A stretch of 64,000 nt of DNA from CBDCOD01 sp965219665 (GCA_965219665.1 CBDCOD010000025.1:248001-312000), one strand, 5' to 3'. Positions 18,952 to 28,865 are shown, counted from the stretch's first letter. Numbers and translations are program-made. The notes: generated by a model from the sequence alone, not told the origin.

Positions 18952-20301
18952 ATGGTAGCAATTGAGCAAAACATATCCAGTAATTTATTAGATCAGATTG
19001 AGCGCTTGTTAGAAGCAAACAGTCTCGATCAAATCCAAAATCTGCTTGCTGGTGTGCATCCTGCTGATGCAGCTGATTTACTAGAGGCATTAGATCCTGA
19101 GCAGCGGCAAGTAGTATTAGAGTGTATTCCTGAGTCTGATAGTAGCGCAGTTCTATCTGAAGTTGACGATGCAGTACGTGCCCAGTTATTGGGTGATTTG
19201 GATACTGATAAGGTTGTTGCACTTACACAGGACATGCAGACTGATGATTTTGCTGACGTCCTACAGGATATTCCTGAGCGGACTGAGGAAATTTTATATC
19301 AATTAGATCAGGAACGCCGTAATCATCTAGAGTCTGTTTTATCTTACCCAGAAGACGTCGCGGGCGGGGTGATGGACTTAGAGGTAGTTACTGTACGCAG
19401 TAATGTTACACTAGCTGCTGTTCTACGTTATTTGCGCCAGTTAGGGGCGATGCCAGAGGGAACCAATCAGTTATTTGTGACAGACCGGAATGGCTGTTTA
19501 CTCGGTCGGGTAACTCTAAGGGCTTTATTAGTTTCTAATCCAAACAAGCAGATTGGGGACATAATGAATACTGACATTACAGCCATTCAAGTAGATACTG
19601 CTGTCCAATCTGTTGCTGAATTATTTGTTAAATGGGATTTACTTTCAGCGCCCATAGTAGATGAGCGTAATCGTTTACTGGGAAGGATTACGGTTGATGA
19701 TATTGTGGACTATATTCAAGCCGCAGCTCAGCAAAAATTTTTGCTAGCCTCAGGTATCAGTAATGAAGATACTTTTACACCGGTATTGCCGAGCTCAAAA
19801 CGTCGGGCAGTTTGGTTAGGTATTAATTTGGTCACAGCTTTTGTAGTAGCATGGATTATTGGGGTATTTGAACCCGTTTTGAGCGAACTAACTGCTTTAG
19901 CTATTTTGTTACCTGTAGTAGCGAGCATGGGCGGTATTGCGGGGTCGCAAACGCTTACGCTGATTATTCGTGCTTTATCTTTAGGACAGTTACGTTCCCA
20001 ATCTATGCAGCGTATGTTGCGTAAAGAAATATTGGTTAACTTAATCAATGGTGCTTTTTGGTCGCTTATGATTGCGATTGTTACTTGGTTGTGGTTTGAC
20101 AACTTTGCAATCAGCTTTATTATCGCCCTGTCTGTAGTTATTAATTCTTTTTTTGCGGCAATATCAGGTGTATTCATACCGATTGTAATCAATCGGTTGG
20201 GCATAGATCCAGCCATTGCTGGCGGAGTTGTGCTAACAACTATTACGGATGTAGTGGGTGTGATAGCCTTTTTAGGGCTTGCTACATGGTGGATTCTCTA
20301 A
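18952..20301 (+). CDS. mgtE: Magnesium transporter MgtE
   Basis: A 449-aa Mg2+ channel. The N-terminal superhelical domain has the VHPADAADLLEALDPEQR repeat style. Two CBS domains follow (VMDLEVVTVRSNVT and DIMNTDITAIQVDTAV through GRITVDDIVDYIQ). The C-terminal five-helix pore includes VVASMGGIAGSQTLTLIIR, the conserved selectivity region. The regulatory CBS part senses cytosolic Mg2+. No good ribosome site precedes the ATG. Convergent with sdhB. Confidence 0.95.
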   Translation: MVAIEQNISSNLLDQIERLLEANSLDQIQNLLAGVHPADAADLLEALDPEQRQVVLECIPESDSSAVLSEVDDAVRAQLLGDLDTDKVVALTQDMQTDDFADVLQDIPERTEEILYQLDQERRNHLESVLSYPEDVAGGVMDLEVVTVRSNVTLAAVLRYLRQLGAMPEGTNQLFVTDRNGCLLGRVTLRALLVSNPNKQIGDIMNTDITAIQVDTAVQSVAELFVKWDLLSAPIVDERNRLLGRITVDDIVDYIQAAAQQKFLLASGISNEDTFTPVLPSSKRRAVWLGINLVTAFVVAWIIGVFEPVLSELTALAILLPVVASMGGIAGSQTLTLIIRALSLGQLRSQSMQRMLRKEILVNLINGAFWSLMIAIVTWLWFDNFAISFIIALSVVINSFFAAISGVFIPIVINRLGIDPAIAGGVVLTTITDVVGVIAFLGLATWWIL

Positions 20302-20309
20302 GAAAGCAA

Positions 20310-21095
20310 TTATAGATGCTCGTGAATAGAGGCTTTTAATTCGGCAATTGCTTTTCCTGGATTGAGACCTTTGGGGCATGTATTTGTGCAATTCATAATC
20401 GTATGGCACCGATAGAGTTTGAATTTGTCACTTACATATTTTAGGCGTTTAATTTTTTCGCTATCTCGGGAATCTTGAACAAAGCGGTTTGCTTGCAACA
20501 AAGCAGCAGGTCCCAGATATTTTTCAGGATTCCACCAATAAGAAGGGCAGGCAGTAGAGCAGCAAGCACAGAGTATGCACTCATATAAGCCATCTAATTT
20601 TTTGCGTTCTTCAGGAGATTGCAAATGTTCAGTGCCATCTTCGGGCGCAGTTTCTGCTTGTAGCCAAGGTTCAATTTCATTATAGTGATCGTAAAAGCTT
20701 GTTAAGTCAGTAACTAAATCTTTTACCACTGGCATATGAGGTAGTGGGTATACGCGAATTTCTCCTTTAACCTCCTCAATGGGTAAAGTACATGCCAAAG
20801 AATTAACACCGCCTATATTCATAGAGCATGACCCGCAAACTCCTTCTCTACAAGACCGCCTAAAAGTTAGGGTAGGATCAAGATTATCCTTAATCCAAAT
20901 CAGCGCATCCAATACTTTGGAGCCGGTTTCTGCTAAATCTACGGTATAGCGTGTAATATAGGGATTGTTCCCATCATCTGGGTTATAGCGGTAGACTGCA
21001 AAGGTCTTGGGCTGCTGTATATTTTCTAAATCAGCCGCGTACAAGTGTTCGCCTTGCTTAATGATTGAGTTTTTATCTAAGAAAAATTCTGCCAT
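20310..21095 (-). CDS. sdhB: Succinate dehydrogenase iron-sulfur subunit
   Basis: The 261-aa subunit of complex II carries [2Fe-2S] (CREGVCGSCSMNIGG with a later LACT), [4Fe-4S] (CILCACCSTACPSYWWN) and [3Fe-4S] (CHTIMNCTNTCPKGLNP) clusters. It passes electrons from SdhA to the quinone site. Last gene of mqo-sdhCDAB, 25 bp after sdhA. Slightly longer than E. coli SdhB (238 aa), as in many other proteobacteria. Confidence 0.97.
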   Translation of the reverse strand: MAEFFLDKNSIIKQGEHLYAADLENIQQPKTFAVYRYNPDDGNNPYITRYTVDLAETGSKVLDALIWIKDNLDPTLTFRRSCREGVCGSCSMNIGGVNSLACTLPIEEVKGEIRVYPLPHMPVVKDLVTDLTSFYDHYNEIEPWLQAETAPEDGTEHLQSPEERKKLDGLYECILCACCSTACPSYWWNPEKYLGPAALLQANRFVQDSRDSEKIKRLKYVSDKFKLYRCHTIMNCTNTCPKGLNPGKAIAELKASIHEHL

Positions 21096-21120
21096 AATTG
21101 CTTACCTTAAGAGAGGGTCT

Positions 21121-22905
21121 TTAATATACACGTTTTTTAGGTGGTATGCTTTCAATTTCAGCACTGTTAGTCTCTAAGCGCACTGGGTGATAATCTAAGC
21201 GTGTATTCCCTTGCTCATCTACCCAGCACATAGAGTGCTTCATCCAATTCTCATCATCACGTTCTTCGAAATCTTGTCTAGCATGTGCACCGCGGCTTTC
21301 AGTCCGAACACGTCCTGAAGCAATGGTTGCAACAGCACAATAGAGCAGGTTTTCTAACTCTAAGGCCTCTATTAAATCAGAATTCCAAATAAGGGAGCGG
21401 TCAGTTATGCCAAGTTTTTTGTAGCTCTGCATAACGGCTTGCATTTTGTCATACCCCTCATCTAAAATTTCTTGATTACGGAACACCGAGGCATTATTTT
21501 GCATAGTGCGCTGCATATCTGCGCGAATCTGAGCAGCAGTTAATGTGCCTTTGGCATGGCGTATTTTATCAAAGCGATTGAGCACAGCATCTATACTCGC
21601 CTTATCCAGGTCGGGGAGTTCTGCTCCGGGTGTGAGGGTTTCAGCGCAACGTTCTGCTGCAGCCAGACCAAATACAACCAAATCTAATAAAGAGTTCGAT
21701 CCTAAACGATTTGCGCCATGAACGGAGACACATGCTGCCTCTCCGATTGCCATAAGGCCATCCACAGTAGCCTCTTCGCTGCCATCAATCATTGAGATGA
21801 CCTCACAATGCACATTGGTAGGAATACCGCCCATATTGTAATGCACTGTAGGTAGTACAGGTATAGGATCGCGGGTGACATCTACATTGGCAAAAACTTT
21901 AGCGTGACTGGATATTCCGGGCAAGCGCTCTTCAATAATGTCAGCGTCTATATGGTGAATGTGTAAGAAAATATGGTCTTTATTAGCACCTACACCACGC
22001 CCCTCTACAATTTCTTGAGTCATAGAGCGGCTCACTACATCCCGAGAGGCAAGATCTTTTGCACTGGGTGCATAGCGTTCCATAAAGCGCTCCCCTTCAC
22101 TATTAGTTAAGTACCCACCTTCACCACGCACTGCTTCACTAACAAGTACGCCGCAGCCATAAATCCCAGTTGGGTGAAACTGCACAAACTCCATATCTTG
22201 AAGCGGGAGCCCTGCACGTGCCACCATACCAGCACCGTCGCCAGTACAAGAGTGTGCTGAAGTACAGGAAAAGTAACTTCTGCCATAGCCGCCAGTAGCT
22301 AAAATGACCGTTTGTGCCCGAAATACATGGATGCTTCCGTCTATGAGGCTTGAGGTAACTACACCCACACAGCGCCCATTATCCATCAGTAAATCTAAGG
22401 CAAAATGCTCAATAAAAAACTCTGCTTTATGGCGTAATGATTGTTGGTATAGCGCGTGTAGAATGGCATGTCCTGTACGATCTGCTGCAGCACATGTTCG
22501 GTGCGCTTGCTTTTCTCCGTAGTTAATAGTCATGCCACCGAAGGCGCGTTGATACACTTTGCCCTCTTCAGTGCGTGAGAAAGGTACACCGTAATGCTCT
22601 AATTCATATACGGCACGTGGTGCGTTTTTACACATGTAAGCAATAGCATCTTGGTCACCAAGCCAATCAGAGCCTTTGACCGTATCATACATGTGGTATT
22701 GCCATTTATCATCCTCAACATTACCCAGAGCAGCAGAAATGCCGCCTTGAGCAGCAACAGTATGAGATCGAGTTGGGAACAACTTAGAGATACAAGCCGT
22801 TTTGAAGCCTTTTTCAGCAACCCCCATAGTGGCACGAAGCCCTGCGCCACCAGCGCCGACAACGACAACATCAAAGGTGTGCTCAGTGTAGTTATATGTA
22901 GACAT
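21121..22905 (-). CDS. sdhA: Succinate dehydrogenase flavoprotein subunit
   Basis: The 594-aa subunit oxidises succinate to fumarate using covalently bound FAD. Motifs: VVVVGAGGAGLRATMGVAEK (dinucleotide binding), RSHTVAAQGGISAALGN (flavinylated His), FVQFHPTGIYGCGVLVSEAV, and SVHGANRLGSNSLLDLVVFG. Normal length. AAGGAA lies about 10 nt before the ATG. Confidence 0.98.
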   Translation of the reverse strand: MSTYNYTEHTFDVVVVGAGGAGLRATMGVAEKGFKTACISKLFPTRSHTVAAQGGISAALGNVEDDKWQYHMYDTVKGSDWLGDQDAIAYMCKNAPRAVYELEHYGVPFSRTEEGKVYQRAFGGMTINYGEKQAHRTCAAADRTGHAILHALYQQSLRHKAEFFIEHFALDLLMDNGRCVGVVTSSLIDGSIHVFRAQTVILATGGYGRSYFSCTSAHSCTGDGAGMVARAGLPLQDMEFVQFHPTGIYGCGVLVSEAVRGEGGYLTNSEGERFMERYAPSAKDLASRDVVSRSMTQEIVEGRGVGANKDHIFLHIHHIDADIIEERLPGISSHAKVFANVDVTRDPIPVLPTVHYNMGGIPTNVHCEVISMIDGSEEATVDGLMAIGEAACVSVHGANRLGSNSLLDLVVFGLAAAERCAETLTPGAELPDLDKASIDAVLNRFDKIRHAKGTLTAAQIRADMQRTMQNNASVFRNQEILDEGYDKMQAVMQSYKKLGITDRSLIWNSDLIEALELENLLYCAVATIASGRVRTESRGAHARQDFEERDDENWMKHSMCWVDEQGNTRLDYHPVRLETNSAEIESIPPKKRVY

Positions 22906-22920
22906 AAAAATAGAAATTCC

Positions 22921-23244
22921 TTATAGTGTTGAGGCGAGTGCTATGACCAATAGGGCAGAACAAAATAGCACAATAAACAGAGAAAATTTCACTATTATTG
23001 CTCGTTTAGAAGGATTGGGGACATAGTCCTCTGCGATAACCTCTATACCCATTTGAGCATGAAAGAGTCCTATCACAATAGTCAATGCTAATGCTATGCG
23101 AGATAAAATATTGCTTGTAAATGCTTGTATACTAGTCAAATCATAGTGTGGTAAGGTTGCTAAATTCAGTATAAGCCAAACACTCAGAGGGACGAGTAGG
23201 ATAGCGCTATAGCGTTGCAATCTCCAATGGGTGAGGGCTTTCAT
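22921..23244 (-). CDS. sdhD: Succinate dehydrogenase membrane anchor subunit
   Basis: The protein has three membrane helices and about 107 residues from ATG at 23242-23244. It contains WRLQRYSAILLVPLSVWLI and the haem/quinone region HAQMGIEVIAEDYV. The start is chosen because it overlaps the sdhC stop as ATGA and lies 10 nt after AGGAG. Upstream ATGs at 23253 and 23277 are less well placed. It anchors SdhAB with SdhC. Confidence 0.92.
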   Translation of the reverse strand: MKALTHWRLQRYSAILLVPLSVWLILNLATLPHYDLTSIQAFTSNILSRIALALTIVIGLFHAQMGIEVIAEDYVPNPSKRAIIVKFSLFIVLFCSALLVIALASTL

Positions 23245-23618
23245 AATAACCATACTCCTATTAGTGTAATAATCCAAGCAGCAAGCATTAAGTAGCCACT
23301 CATATAGACTTGCTGTATTTCCAAGCCAACTAATTTATCCCAAAGAAGATGGCGTATGCCGTTTAACAGATGGTAGATCCAAGCTGCACTAAAAATAAAC
23401 AGTGCTATAGAAAAAACGACAGGAGGGATACTATTTGTAATTGCCACATAAGTTGTTGGGCTGAGAAGGGCTAAAGAAAATCCTATAGCAAGGAGTAAGA
23501 AGCCTACAAGAATAGTGACACCAGCAACTCGGTGTGATATAGATAAAATAGAAGTGAGTTGTGGACGATAAATCTGTAAATGAGGAGATGTCACAACGGG
23601 ACGTTTATTCATGTTCAT
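23241..23618 (-). CDS. sdhC: Succinate dehydrogenase cytochrome b556 subunit
   Basis: A 125-aa, three-helix anchor. Family motifs are RPQLTSILSISHRVAGVTIL and the haem-ligand region IYHLLNGIRHLLWD. Its start lies inside the mqo end (14-bp overlap) and its stop overlaps sdhD, so translation is coupled along the operon. Confidence 0.94.
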   Translation of the reverse strand: MNMNKRPVVTSPHLQIYRPQLTSILSISHRVAGVTILVGFLLLAIGFSLALLSPTTYVAITNSIPPVVFSIALFIFSAAWIYHLLNGIRHLLWDKLVGLEIQQVYMSGYLMLAAWIITLIGVWLL

Positions 23619-24948
23619 AGTCTAATACCTTTGAAAGTTCCTCTTCATTGATAGTTAATTTTAACACTTGTGCAACTTCTACCAAGTTATTTCTAGCGTT
23701 TGCCAAGCAGGTTGAAGCACCCGGTGAAGGTGTAATATTGAAAATACAGTTATCTCCTTGCAGTGCAGCCTCTCCCATTATCATTTGTCCTTTATTACGA
23801 TCAATCACTTGTGGGCGATTACCGCCGACATGTTTAGCAAATTGTAATTGCTGGGCTTTAATGGAAGGTATTATCTTATTAATATCTTTTGCAAAGAGAT
23901 ATTCGCGCAAAAAAGGCACTTCAAATAGAAAATTTTTGAACACATAGTTACGAATATCAGGCACGCGTATCATATTCCATATAGCGCGCAAGAACCCTTT
24001 ATCTAACTTGATCAATTCAAAAAATTCACCAATAGTTCCAGACTGGTAACGCTCCAATTTCATGAGAAATAGTGCAGTCGGTCCAAAGCGCGTTTTCTTT
24101 TCGACAATGTCAAAATCGCCATGCACAGCAGCAAAAGGTAGGTGTGGATTTTGCATGGTGTATACTTTACCATTTAATCCGATATCAGAGTAATAAAAAC
24201 TTCCGCCAACTGATAGAGTAGACAAGTGCTTACCATAACCTAAGCGGTGTGCAAACAACAGGCTATGCGCCCCCGCTGAAACCACAAGAAAGCGGCAGCG
24301 AAGGAGCTCGCTCTGCCCTGCCTTATCCACAGTGATATCAAAACCATCAGTATCTTGTTTAATAGCCACGACCTTAGTAGAAAGGCGTGTTTCCGTTTGT
24401 GCTTTGCCATGCTCTGCGCTATCTAACAGCGATTCGGTCAATTTGGCATAATTCACAGCACACCAGTCTTCTTTGCATCCCATTGCTGCTATCGTATCGC
24501 TGCGAGATTGCTTAGAATTGGTAAGAACGACATTAGGTTCTACCTCTGCAATCTGTTCTTTATCCCACCATTCTATATAGGGAAAAGTTTCCTTGAATGC
24601 TGTATAGCGACTGCGCAATTCTGCCACTTCTTGATCGCCAACTGCCAACAGCATCTTGGAACACTTAAATATAATCTCGGCTGCATTGGGCTGCTTCAAG
24701 GCGTAATTACGCACCATATATGCTTGTTGTTTAACTTGCGCTGCTTTATCTAACGTATAGTTTGATTCAATATCCCCGATATGGAGTGTTTGTGAGTTAG
24801 CCCACGAGCTGGAATTGAGAGGGGCAACGTGCGGGTGCTTTTCAATCAAGCACACTGACTTAATATTAGTGAAGTTGCTTAACTGATAGTATAAGGATAC
24901 TCCACTGACACCGCCACCAATAATGATGGCATCATATTGACGATTCAT
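23605..24948 (-). CDS. mqo: Malate:quinone oxidoreductase
   Basis: A 447-aa FAD enzyme that oxidises malate to oxaloacetate and reduces quinone. The N-terminal FAD motif is DAIIIGGGVSGVSLYYQL. Family blocks: NSSSWANSQTLHIGDIESNY, PHLPFAAVHGDFDIVEKKTR and RFGPTALFLMKLERYQ. The start at 24948 has GGAGG-CAAGGA before it and avoids a 13-residue unsupported extension. Joined by overlap to sdhC, it forms one transcript for two membrane-linked TCA steps. Confidence 0.9.
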   Translation of the reverse strand: MNRQYDAIIIGGGVSGVSLYYQLSNFTNIKSVCLIEKHPHVAPLNSSSWANSQTLHIGDIESNYTLDKAAQVKQQAYMVRNYALKQPNAAEIIFKCSKMLLAVGDQEVAELRSRYTAFKETFPYIEWWDKEQIAEVEPNVVLTNSKQSRSDTIAAMGCKEDWCAVNYAKLTESLLDSAEHGKAQTETRLSTKVVAIKQDTDGFDITVDKAGQSELLRCRFLVVSAGAHSLLFAHRLGYGKHLSTLSVGGSFYYSDIGLNGKVYTMQNPHLPFAAVHGDFDIVEKKTRFGPTALFLMKLERYQSGTIGEFFELIKLDKGFLRAIWNMIRVPDIRNYVFKNFLFEVPFLREYLFAKDINKIIPSIKAQQLQFAKHVGGNRPQVIDRNKGQMIMGEAALQGDNCIFNITPSPGASTCLANARNNLVEVAQVLKLTINEEELSKVLDYEHE

Positions 24949-25028
24949 TCCTTGCCTCCGAATGCTGATACAGGAAGTGACTAGCAATACATATAAGTCA
25001 CTTAATTCAACAATTTGTTAAATCGTTA

Positions 25029-27737
25029 TCATGCTTGTTTGTACTGCTCTCTAATGCTGCGTCGCAGTATTTTACCAACATTTGTTTTGGGTAGTTCATC
25101 TAAAAACAAAACATTTTTAGGAACTTTGTACCCAGTCAATTGAGATTTACAGAAAGTGATAATCTCTTGTTGCGTGGCACTAAATCCCTTCCTAAGGACG
25201 ACAAAGGCTTGTACAGACTGACCGCTTTCAGAATCCTCTGCGCCAATGCAAGCACACTCTAAAACAGCAGGATGTGCGCTCAGAACATCTTCTACTTCAT
25301 TGGGATATACATTGAAACCAGAAACGAGGATCATATCTTTTTTGCGATCTAAAATGTAAATAAAGCCCTGCTCATCCATTCTGGCAATATCGCCTGTTCG
25401 CAACCAACCATCTACATTCTGCGACACAGAGTTTTCTGACATTTTATTCCAATATCCGACCATAACCTGAGGCCCCCGAATACATAACTCACCTTCTTCA
25501 CCACAAGCTACGCCCTGATTAAATTCATTGACAATCAAAGCCTCAGTAGAAGGGATGGGTAGCCCAATACTACCAGTAAATTGCATTTCATCATGCGGCA
25601 TAATTACAGCAGCAGGTGAGGTTTCTGTTAGGCCATATGCTTGTAGGAGAGGGCACCCCGTGACCGCATGCCATTGTTCTGCCGTTTCTTTTTGCACTGC
25701 CATCCCTCCGCCTAAGGTAAGTTGCAGGTGTGAGCAATCTACATGTTTAAAGTCTGGGTGCTTGAGTAATGCATTAAATAAAGTATTCACGCCGGGTAAA
25801 GCGTGAAATGGCTTTTCAGCAAGAACTTTGATAAAGGTGGGCAAATCACGTGGATTGGTTACCAATACATTGCATGCTCCCATATGTGGCATCAAAAATC
25901 CATGCACCATTAAGGAGAATATATGATACATAGGCAAAGGCGCAACAATACGTCGCGGGCTCTTGGCTTTGGAAAAATCAGGATTGATATAGAGATAAGC
26001 TTGGAGTGTATTAGCAACTAAGTTACGATGACTGAGCATAGCGGCCTTAGGTACACCAGTTGTGCCACCGGTGTATTGAAAAAAAGCAATATCGGCTCCC
26101 TTCAATGGGCGGCTATAGCAGGGTAATTTTGAACCTGAATCAATCACTTCACTAAAAGGTGTTGCACTGCTTAGAGCGTGGTGAGGAATTGCCTTTTTAA
26201 TATGATGGGAAACAAGGTTAACCACTGTACCCTTAATGCCTAATAAGTCGCCAAGCGCGACCATAACAACTTGAATTTTCTTGCTGGTTTTGACTTTCTC
26301 AGCAACATGTGCAGATCCCTCCCAAACGAACAAAATGCGCGTACCGCTATCTTCCAAACTATGCTGTAATTCTCTTTCTGTGTATAGCGGGTTAATATTT
26401 ACTAAGGTCAGCCCCGCCTTTAAGGAACCATAGATAATCACTGGATAAGCCATACAGTTAGGCATCATAATGGCTACACGCTCTCCTTTTTCGTAGCCCT
26501 GATGCTGTAGCCAAGCACAGACAGCATCGCTATACTGCTTAATTTGTAGATAGGTGAGTTGCACTCCAAAACTCTCAAATCCTGGTCTATCTGCAAAATG
26601 CTCAAAAGCATTCTCTAACATTAACACTAAATTAGCGTATTCATCTGGATTAACATGGCTTGGAGCATGCTGAGGATAGCGATCTAGCCATGGTTTAGTG
26701 GTCTTTAAGTCCAGGCGGTTAATCATGATATTATCATTTTCTGATTGCTGGTACTTGGTAATCAGTTTTTCAGCGAGCGCGTCTAAGGCGTGCTGGTGCT
26801 CTTCAATATAGGCATCAGTGTAGCCCAGTAGGCGCAACATGCTATTTTCATCTGCCTTGTCCATAGGCGGTGCATCAATGGGTAGTTCTGGGTCAAGGCG
26901 CACATAATGGTTGGGAGAGTCTCGAAAAACCTGCTTCAATTGATAATTAACATTGTTTGCATGGCTGGTACAGCTGATTTCATTTACAACACCTGCCCAC
27001 TCAAAGCCACCCCATTGTTTTATTTCCTCATAGGTGTAGGACATCTCAACGAAGCCTGTTCCCATTGACAGTATCAACATAGAATCAGCGCGTGCGCTGG
27101 GGCGTATTTTACGCACTTGTGCATAGGCAGACAATGCTGGACTAAAGGCAAATAAACCACCATCCATACACAATTTATGCTGCCCTGAGATGCTGGTTAA
27201 GCCAGCCGCAGGAAAGTAAGAGGGTGCGCTTGCTGTTGCACGTGTCGCTTCATGTACCCAAAAGTCCCATTCATCTGATTGCTTTGCCTTATGTTGAGTG
27301 ATATAAAGAGGGTTTTGTGATAATAAATCATAGGTGGTAATCATGCAAGGTTTAAGCAATTGACTAAACTTTAAATCACCAAAATACTCCCGCATACAGT
27401 TATCTATTCCGTCAGGAGTATATTTAGGACTGGTTAGTCCCCAGCCACTCACGATTTTCTGATAAATGGTTTGATCAAAAATACGACCGCCATTTTGCAA
27501 GTAAAGTGCCTCCATCGTGGCAGTATCATAGGCAGGTCTATGGTTAATGTCGGGCGTAAGGTAGCCGCACACCATAATGCCCCCTGTTGAGGTGCCTGCA
27601 AAAAAATCAAATACGTCAGACAGATGCAAGTCATCTTTGCCAGACAATTTACGCATTTTTTGCTCTAAATTTTTTAGGATACGCGCAGGGATTAGCCCTC
27701 GCATACCACCACCATCGATAGAAAGAATTGCATACAT
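25029..27737 (-). CDS. Fusion: patatin-like phospholipase + long-chain acyl-CoA synthetase
   Basis: One uninterrupted 902-aa frame with two enzymes. Residues 1-330 are a patatin-like acyl hydrolase: SIDGGGMRGLIPARIL (oxyanion Gly-rich loop), GTSTG (48-52, nucleophile Ser50) and MDGG (191-194, catalytic Asp192). Residues 338-902 are a FadD-type acyl-CoA synthetase: KKGERVAIMMPN-like block, P-loop YTGGTTGVPK (554-563), LQAYGLTETSPAAV, and DRKKDMILVSGFNVYPNEVE. Inferred action: the first half frees a fatty acid from a phospholipid and the second activates it to acyl-CoA. AGAGG lies 8 nt before the ATG. An internal ATG (26726) could start the synthetase alone but has no ribosome site. Confidence 0.9.
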   Translation of the reverse strand: MYAILSIDGGGMRGLIPARILKNLEQKMRKLSGKDDLHLSDVFDFFAGTSTGGIMVCGYLTPDINHRPAYDTATMEALYLQNGGRIFDQTIYQKIVSGWGLTSPKYTPDGIDNCMREYFGDLKFSQLLKPCMITTYDLLSQNPLYITQHKAKQSDEWDFWVHEATRATASAPSYFPAAGLTSISGQHKLCMDGGLFAFSPALSAYAQVRKIRPSARADSMLILSMGTGFVEMSYTYEEIKQWGGFEWAGVVNEISCTSHANNVNYQLKQVFRDSPNHYVRLDPELPIDAPPMDKADENSMLRLLGYTDAYIEEHQHALDALAEKLITKYQQSENDNIMINRLDLKTTKPWLDRYPQHAPSHVNPDEYANLVLMLENAFEHFADRPGFESFGVQLTYLQIKQYSDAVCAWLQHQGYEKGERVAIMMPNCMAYPVIIYGSLKAGLTLVNINPLYTERELQHSLEDSGTRILFVWEGSAHVAEKVKTSKKIQVVMVALGDLLGIKGTVVNLVSHHIKKAIPHHALSSATPFSEVIDSGSKLPCYSRPLKGADIAFFQYTGGTTGVPKAAMLSHRNLVANTLQAYLYINPDFSKAKSPRRIVAPLPMYHIFSLMVHGFLMPHMGACNVLVTNPRDLPTFIKVLAEKPFHALPGVNTLFNALLKHPDFKHVDCSHLQLTLGGGMAVQKETAEQWHAVTGCPLLQAYGLTETSPAAVIMPHDEMQFTGSIGLPIPSTEALIVNEFNQGVACGEEGELCIRGPQVMVGYWNKMSENSVSQNVDGWLRTGDIARMDEQGFIYILDRKKDMILVSGFNVYPNEVEDVLSAHPAVLECACIGAEDSESGQSVQAFVVLRKGFSATQQEIITFCKSQLTGYKVPKNVLFLDELPKTNVGKILRRSIREQYKQA

Positions 27738-27928
27738 GAAGAGAACCTCTTGTTTGTTTTACCCAGAATTATAGAACGCGATCTTTATGCTTGTATGCTT
27801 TTTGTTATTTATGCTTTTCAGGGCATACGAACCATATACAGTTGCACGGGGTATAATGGAATAAATTAGGAGCATGAAAGGGCAAAATAGATGCCCTTCT
27901 GTCATATTTTGATATGGAGGATACGGAT

Positions 27929-28246
27929 ATGTTAGGTAAAAATGGTTTGGGCAACCTCATGAAACAAGCGCAGCAAATGCAGCAGGAAATGCAGCAGAAA
28001 CTGAAGGAGATCAAGGCGACTGGTGAGGCAGGTGCTGGTATGGTCAAAATAACAATAAATGGTGACCAGCGCTTAGCGCGTGTACAGATTGATGAATCGG
28101 TAATGAATGATCGGGAGTTGCTTGAAGACTTAATTATCGCGGCACATAACCAGGCACATCAAAAAGTATCAGAAAGCATCGCAGAGAAAACATCAGAAAT
28201 GACAGGAGGACTACCCATTCCTCCTGGTATGAAGCTACCATTTTAA
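27929..28246 (+). CDS. ybaB: Nucleoid-associated protein, YbaB/EbfC family
   Basis: A 105-aa DNA-binding dimer protein. It has an N-terminal amphipathic helix rich in Gln/Met (NLMKQAQQMQQEMQQKL) and the family core GAGMVKITINGDQRLARVQI. GGAGG lies about 9 nt before ATG 27929, so an in-frame ATG at 27914 is not needed. It precedes recR as in most bacteria, but dnaX is not upstream here. Confidence 0.95.
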   Translation: MLGKNGLGNLMKQAQQMQQEMQQKLKEIKATGEAGAGMVKITINGDQRLARVQIDESVMNDRELLEDLIIAAHNQAHQKVSESIAEKTSEMTGGLPIPPGMKLPF

Positions 28247-28256
28247 CGCAGCAATT

Positions 28257-28847
28257 ATGCGTGATGCGATACTGCAAAATTTGGTGAGGCAGTTACAAGT
28301 GCTTCCTGGTATTGGTGAGCGCAGTGCCAGACGCATGGTGCAGCACTTGTTACAATCTAAGCGTGATCAGGCAGCATCATTAGGACATTCTTTAATAGAT
28401 GCCATGGCAAAGGTATCAGAGTGTACACTCTGCCGAAACTACACAACACAGCCTATTTGTTCTCTGTGCCAGGATGATAGGCGCTTGACCAGTTTGCTCT
28501 GTGTAGTAGCGCACAGCAGCGATGTGGATGCGATGGAAGCAGCAGGGTTTGAAGGCATTTACTTTGTGCTACATGGTATTTTTTCGCCTATGCACGGTGT
28601 TGGGAGCGAACAATTAGCGCTGGATAAATTAGTGCAAGAACTCAGGAATAGAGGCGTTGATGAGGTAGTACTCGCGCTGCCTGCAACGGTAGAAGGGGAG
28701 GCGACTTGTCATTTGATTATAGAATGCTGTAAGCAGGTTTCCTATAATATGCGGGTAACACGCCTGGCGCAGGGTGTACCTATTGGCAGTGCCTTATCGC
28801 ATGTGGACTGTAACACGTTGGCACAAGCATTCAACGCGCGTGCTTAA
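28257..28847 (+). CDS. recR: Recombination mediator RecR
   Basis: A 196-aa protein that acts with RecF/RecO in loading RecA at gaps. Order: helix-hairpin-helix (LQVLPGIGERSARRMVQHLL), C4 zinc finger (CTLCRNYTTQPICSLC) and Toprim domain (LLCVVAHSSDVDAMEAAGFE and YFVLHGIFSPMHGVG). It starts 10 bp after ybaB. Confidence 0.97.
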   Translation: MRDAILQNLVRQLQVLPGIGERSARRMVQHLLQSKRDQAASLGHSLIDAMAKVSECTLCRNYTTQPICSLCQDDRRLTSLLCVVAHSSDVDAMEAAGFEGIYFVLHGIFSPMHGVGSEQLALDKLVQELRNRGVDEVVLALPATVEGEATCHLIIECCKQVSYNMRVTRLAQGVPIGSALSHVDCNTLAQAFNARA

Positions 28848-28865
28848 AGCTATAGAGTAGCTGCA

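Noticed and set aside
25029..26726. Separate fadD gene starting at the internal ATG
   Set aside because: No ribosome binding site precedes that ATG and the patatin frame runs through it, so one fusion CDS is the simpler call.
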